A DNA stretch of 8,464 nucleotides from Euryarchaeota archaeon UBA169 (GTDB lineage: Archaea > Thermoplasmatota > Poseidoniia > MGIII > CG-Epi1), in contig DAEH01000076.1 in the NCBI GenBank assembly GCA_002497685.1, positions 1 through 8,464 of the forward strand, given 5' to 3'. Under the pieces are notes generated by a model that saw nothing but the letters and a program-made list of their open reading frames with translations, was not told where the DNA came from and made no database searches. The position numbers and the translations under genes are program-made. Below are positions 6,408 to 8,464 of this stretch, one piece after another (the first letter of the stretch is position 1; every line of letters starts with the position of its first letter).

Positions 6408-7045
6408 AAAAAGTCAAGTGTATTATTTTTGATTGCGATGGAACACTAGTAGATAGTGAGCCTTTGACTAACAAAGTCATAGCTGAAATGGCAGGAGAAT
6501 TAGGAATAGATATGACTTGGGAAGAAGCAACGAGATTATGGGGAGGTAAAACAATAGATGCAGTTGTTTACGGAATGAGAGAAATGTCGGGAAAGGATTT
6601 GCCAGAAGATTGGATACCTAGATTAGTAGGAAAAGTATCAGATGCTTATAAGTTAGATTTAGTTCCTATGGATGGAATTTCTGAAGTATTAGATTCTTTA
6701 AAAATAGAAACATGTGTGGCTTCAAATGGTAGGCCAGGGCACGTAGAGAGTTCGTTAAAGTTAACAGGACTTTACAAGTATTTTGAAGGTAGAGTTTACA
6801 CAGCATCAGAGGTATCAAATCCAAAACCTGCACCAGATCTTTTTTTGTATGCTGTAGAAAAAATGGGTTTTTCAAAAGAGGAATGTGTAGTTATTGAGGA
6901 TAGTATTCCGGGTGTTACAGCTTCAGTTAGAGCTGGAATAAGGGTACTTGGCTTAGTTAAGATGAGCACAAAAGAGGAATTAATAGAGGCAGGGGCCGAA
7001 CCTTTTACAAACATGCGCGAATTACCTATATTATTAGGTTTGTAA
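6404..7045 (+). CDS. HAD-superfamily hydrolase, subfamily IA (phosphoglycolate phosphatase / beta-phosphoglucomutase type)
   Basis: From TTG 6404 the product is 213 residues. Motif I is FDCDGTLVDSE (9-19) with nucleophile D10 and acid/base D12, motif II is Ser107 in VASNGR, motif III is Lys141 in NPKPAPDLF, and motif IV is E165/D166 in VIEDSIPG. A helical C1 cap spans roughly 20-85. These residues indicate a Mg-dependent phosphatase or phosphomutase acting on a small phosphorylated metabolite; the substrate cannot be read from the sequence. The open frame extends upstream to 6332, but that adds a tail encoded inside truD. TTG 6404 places motif I at the usual distance from the start and forms a TTGA overlap with the truD stop. 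The gene's TAA shares its last A with the next ATG (TAATG), so translation with the downstream surface protein is probably coupled. A link between this enzyme and the tRNA genes is not apparent. Confidence 0.88.
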   Translation: MKKVKCIIFDCDGTLVDSEPLTNKVIAEMAGELGIDMTWEEATRLWGGKTIDAVVYGMREMSGKDLPEDWIPRLVGKVSDAYKLDLVPMDGISEVLDSLKIETCVASNGRPGHVESSLKLTGLYKYFEGRVYTASEVSNPKPAPDLFLYAVEKMGFSKEECVVIEDSIPGVTASVRAGIRVLGLVKMSTKEELIEAGAEPFTNMRELPILLGL

Positions 7046-8415
7046 TGAAATCAAGTGTCAAATTATCCACGATTTTAGTGATTGGTCTTTTAGTTGGAGC
7101 TATATTTAATCAAATGTTATACGATGCCGATTTTGATGGCGTACCCAATTCTGAAGATTCATTTCCAAGAGATTCTAGTGAGTGGAATGATAATGACTCT
7201 GATGGTATAGGTGATAATTTAGATATTGATGATGATAATGATGGCTTTAACGATTCTGATGATTTTTTCCCCTTTAATTCTTTAGAGAATTCAGATAATG
7301 ATTTAGATGGTATAGGTGATAATACAGATACAGATGACGATAATGATGGTTTTAATGATTCAGAAGATATAGATCAATATAATGATTTAGCATTGAAATT
7401 TAGTTTTACGGAAATTCAATTAATTGATAAACAGAATAATAAGAGAACTGCACCAGTTATTTTCTTTTTATATCAAGGTAACGAGCAATTAAAGCGTTTT
7501 GATAATGCAGGTAATCCATGGAATGTTCCTTGGCAAGAAGATTTCAATTTAACTGCAGATTTTGAGTATAATATTCCAGATAATCAAACATTTCATGAAT
7601 TTACAGTAGTAGCCTATTTTTTAAAATACCGTAATTCAGAGGAATTAGATATAAGTAGTTCAAATTCTACATATACATATACAATAATTTTTAATCTAGA
7701 GACAAGAACATGGAACAAAACTAATCAAACACTTAATGGTAGTTTAGATAATTCAAATGATTCAAATGATGCCTCCTTAGTTTTGGAGATTGAGGTTTTT
7801 AATTTTGGTTATCTTAAATCATTCAAATGGCTATTCCGTATGACTGAGTACCAATTTAGTTATACTTTTGATCCTGAACGATATTCGTATTATGTAAGTC
7901 AACCACATATGATATCTGAATATAGAGATTATCTTAACTTTGTTACAATTGATGATTATGAATTACTAGAAATAGCCAATATACTGCACAATATATCTCA
8001 GGAAGAAGATTTTACACTTTTAGATGAAATTGATTTTATTCTTAGTTTTTCACAATCATTGAAATATTCAGAAGATAACATAACAGCAGGCGTTGGTGAA
8101 TATCCGAGATATCCTATAGAAACTTTAGTAGATCAGACGGGAGATTGTGAAGATACTTCAGCACTTTTAATTTCCTTAGTCGAAATTCTAGGTTTTGACG
8201 CATCTATAATATTAATACCCGAAGCATGGGATGGTTATGGGCATGCAGCAGTAGGCATAAATGTCACTGGAGCTGAAGGGGTGCATTACATCTTAAATGA
8301 AGGCAAATCAAATGAAATTAGTTATTATTACGCTGAGACAACAGCTCCAGGTTGGAGATTGGGAGAAATGCCCGATTTAGATTCTAATAGTGCATATATT
8401 TACGAGGCAAAATGA
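7045..8415 (+). CDS. Secreted or anchored transglutaminase-like protein with thrombospondin type 3 calcium repeats
   Basis: The 456-residue product begins with a short basic N-terminus and a hydrophobic helix (about 7-24) that acts as signal peptide or anchor; there is no lipobox Cys. Residues 28-113 are Asp/Asn-rich thrombospondin type 3 repeats of the D-x-D-x-D-G-x-x-D kind, expected to bind calcium outside the cell. Residues 115-265 are beta-rich with many N-x-S/T sites and no recognised family. The C-terminal part (about 300-445) is a transglutaminase-like papain-fold domain with TGDCEDTSALLISLVEILG (366-384), GHAAVG (399-404) and YYAETT (428-433), giving a likely triad of C368, H400 and E431. 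In archaea such domains are predicted to be proteases or amide-processing enzymes; real cross-linking activity is not implied. The start is ATG 7045, overlapping the HAD stop, with AGGT a few bases upstream. The stop overlaps the next ATG (ATGA). Confidence 0.83.
   Translation: MKSSVKLSTILVIGLLVGAIFNQMLYDADFDGVPNSEDSFPRDSSEWNDNDSDGIGDNLDIDDDNDGFNDSDDFFPFNSLENSDNDLDGIGDNTDTDDDNDGFNDSEDIDQYNDLALKFSFTEIQLIDKQNNKRTAPVIFFLYQGNEQLKRFDNAGNPWNVPWQEDFNLTADFEYNIPDNQTFHEFTVVAYFLKYRNSEELDISSSNSTYTYTIIFNLETRTWNKTNQTLNGSLDNSNDSNDASLVLEIEVFNFGYLKSFKWLFRMTEYQFSYTFDPERYSYYVSQPHMISEYRDYLNFVTIDDYELLEIANILHNISQEEDFTLLDEIDFILSFSQSLKYSEDNITAGVGEYPRYPIETLVDQTGDCEDTSALLISLVEILGFDASIILIPEAWDGYGHAAVGINVTGAEGVHYILNEGKSNEISYYYAETTAPGWRLGEMPDLDSNSAYIYEAK
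7126..7398 (+). repeat. 105-nt in-frame tandem repeats encoding the calcium-binding segment
   Basis: Two consecutive 105-base copies (7189-7293 and 7294-7398, 35 codons each) are clearly alike at the DNA level. For example GATGGTATAGGTGATAAT occurs at 7201 and again at 7306. Both encode DxDGIGDN followed by DDDNDGFNDS. A more diverged partial copy encoding FDGVPNSEDSFPRDSSEWND precedes them (about 7126-7188). The similarity at silent positions suggests fairly recent duplication or ongoing slippage within the thrombospondin type 3 region. Confidence 0.7.
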
Positions 8416-8464
8416 GTGATCCAGAAATTGAGCAAGAGTATTTAGTTAAAGTAGACGAAGAAGT
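8412..8464 (+). CDS. Start of an unidentified downstream gene (3' truncated)
   Basis: ATG 8412 overlaps the preceding TGA as ATGA and opens a frame that runs to the window end, encoding MSDPEIEQEYLVKVDEEV. A GAGG at 8404-8407, four bases before the ATG, could serve as a Shine-Dalgarno sequence. The 17 complete codons are acidic and too few to assign a family. Support comes from the coupled-start arrangement repeated throughout this operon. Confidence 0.55.
   Translation, partial: MSDPEIEQEYLVKVDEE

Noticed and set aside
4474..7014. Minus-strand open frames near 4474-4692, 4797-4985, 6666-6875 and 6796-7014
   Set aside because: Each lies opposite well-supported genes or their junctions, with no recognisable motif or start signals.

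Overview
The window is an AT-rich piece of archaeal chromosome in which every supported gene lies on the plus strand and gaps are very short. The archaeal assignment rests on RNA polymerase subunit L (Rpo11), an archaeal-type Trm1 and TruD, a THEP1-type NTPase, and a TATA box placed for a leaderless mRNA. The large acidic, beta-rich proteins, the calcium-repeat transglutaminase-like protein, the low GC and the tight gene overlaps suggest an uncultured planktonic euryarchaeon of the Thermoplasmatota / Marine Group II-III kind. That narrower placement is inference and was not tested by phylogeny.

Region 1 (1-2302) is an envelope module. It starts with the 3' part of a large beta-strand protein built from degenerate repeats (5' end outside the window). 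An ATGA overlap joins it to a small protein with an N-terminal membrane anchor and a beta-sandwich-like domain. The module ends in a 7-bp hairpin followed by seven T residues; the hairpin contains the stop codon of the small protein.

Region 2 (2350-3189) is one gene: a Cas4/RecB-like PD-(D/E)XK nuclease. Its active-site motifs and four iron-sulfur cysteines are intact, but a two-helix membrane hairpin is inserted between motif I and the catalytic Asp. I found no CRISPR array or other cas gene nearby.

Region 3 (3199-8464) looks like one long transcription unit starting at a TATA box about 28 bp upstream of its first ATG. The order is THEP1-type NTPase, Trm1 (tRNA G26 dimethyltransferase), Rpo11, TruD (tRNA Psi13 synthase), a HAD phosphatase, a secreted or anchored transglutaminase-like protein with thrombospondin type 3 repeats, and the start of another gene. 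Most junctions overlap or abut: TTGA at 3788 and 6404, stop-ATG abutment at 5112, TAATG at 7045 and ATGA at 8412. The only gap is 25 bp before rpo11. The core is therefore an RNA-centred housekeeping operon (two tRNA modification enzymes around a polymerase subunit), with a cell-surface gene attached downstream.

Two starts differ from the longest open frames: Rpo11 is placed at ATG 4845 and the HAD protein at TTG 6404. No RNA genes, insertion sequences, CRISPR arrays or attachment sites were seen, and no gene-free stretch exceeds 70 bases.
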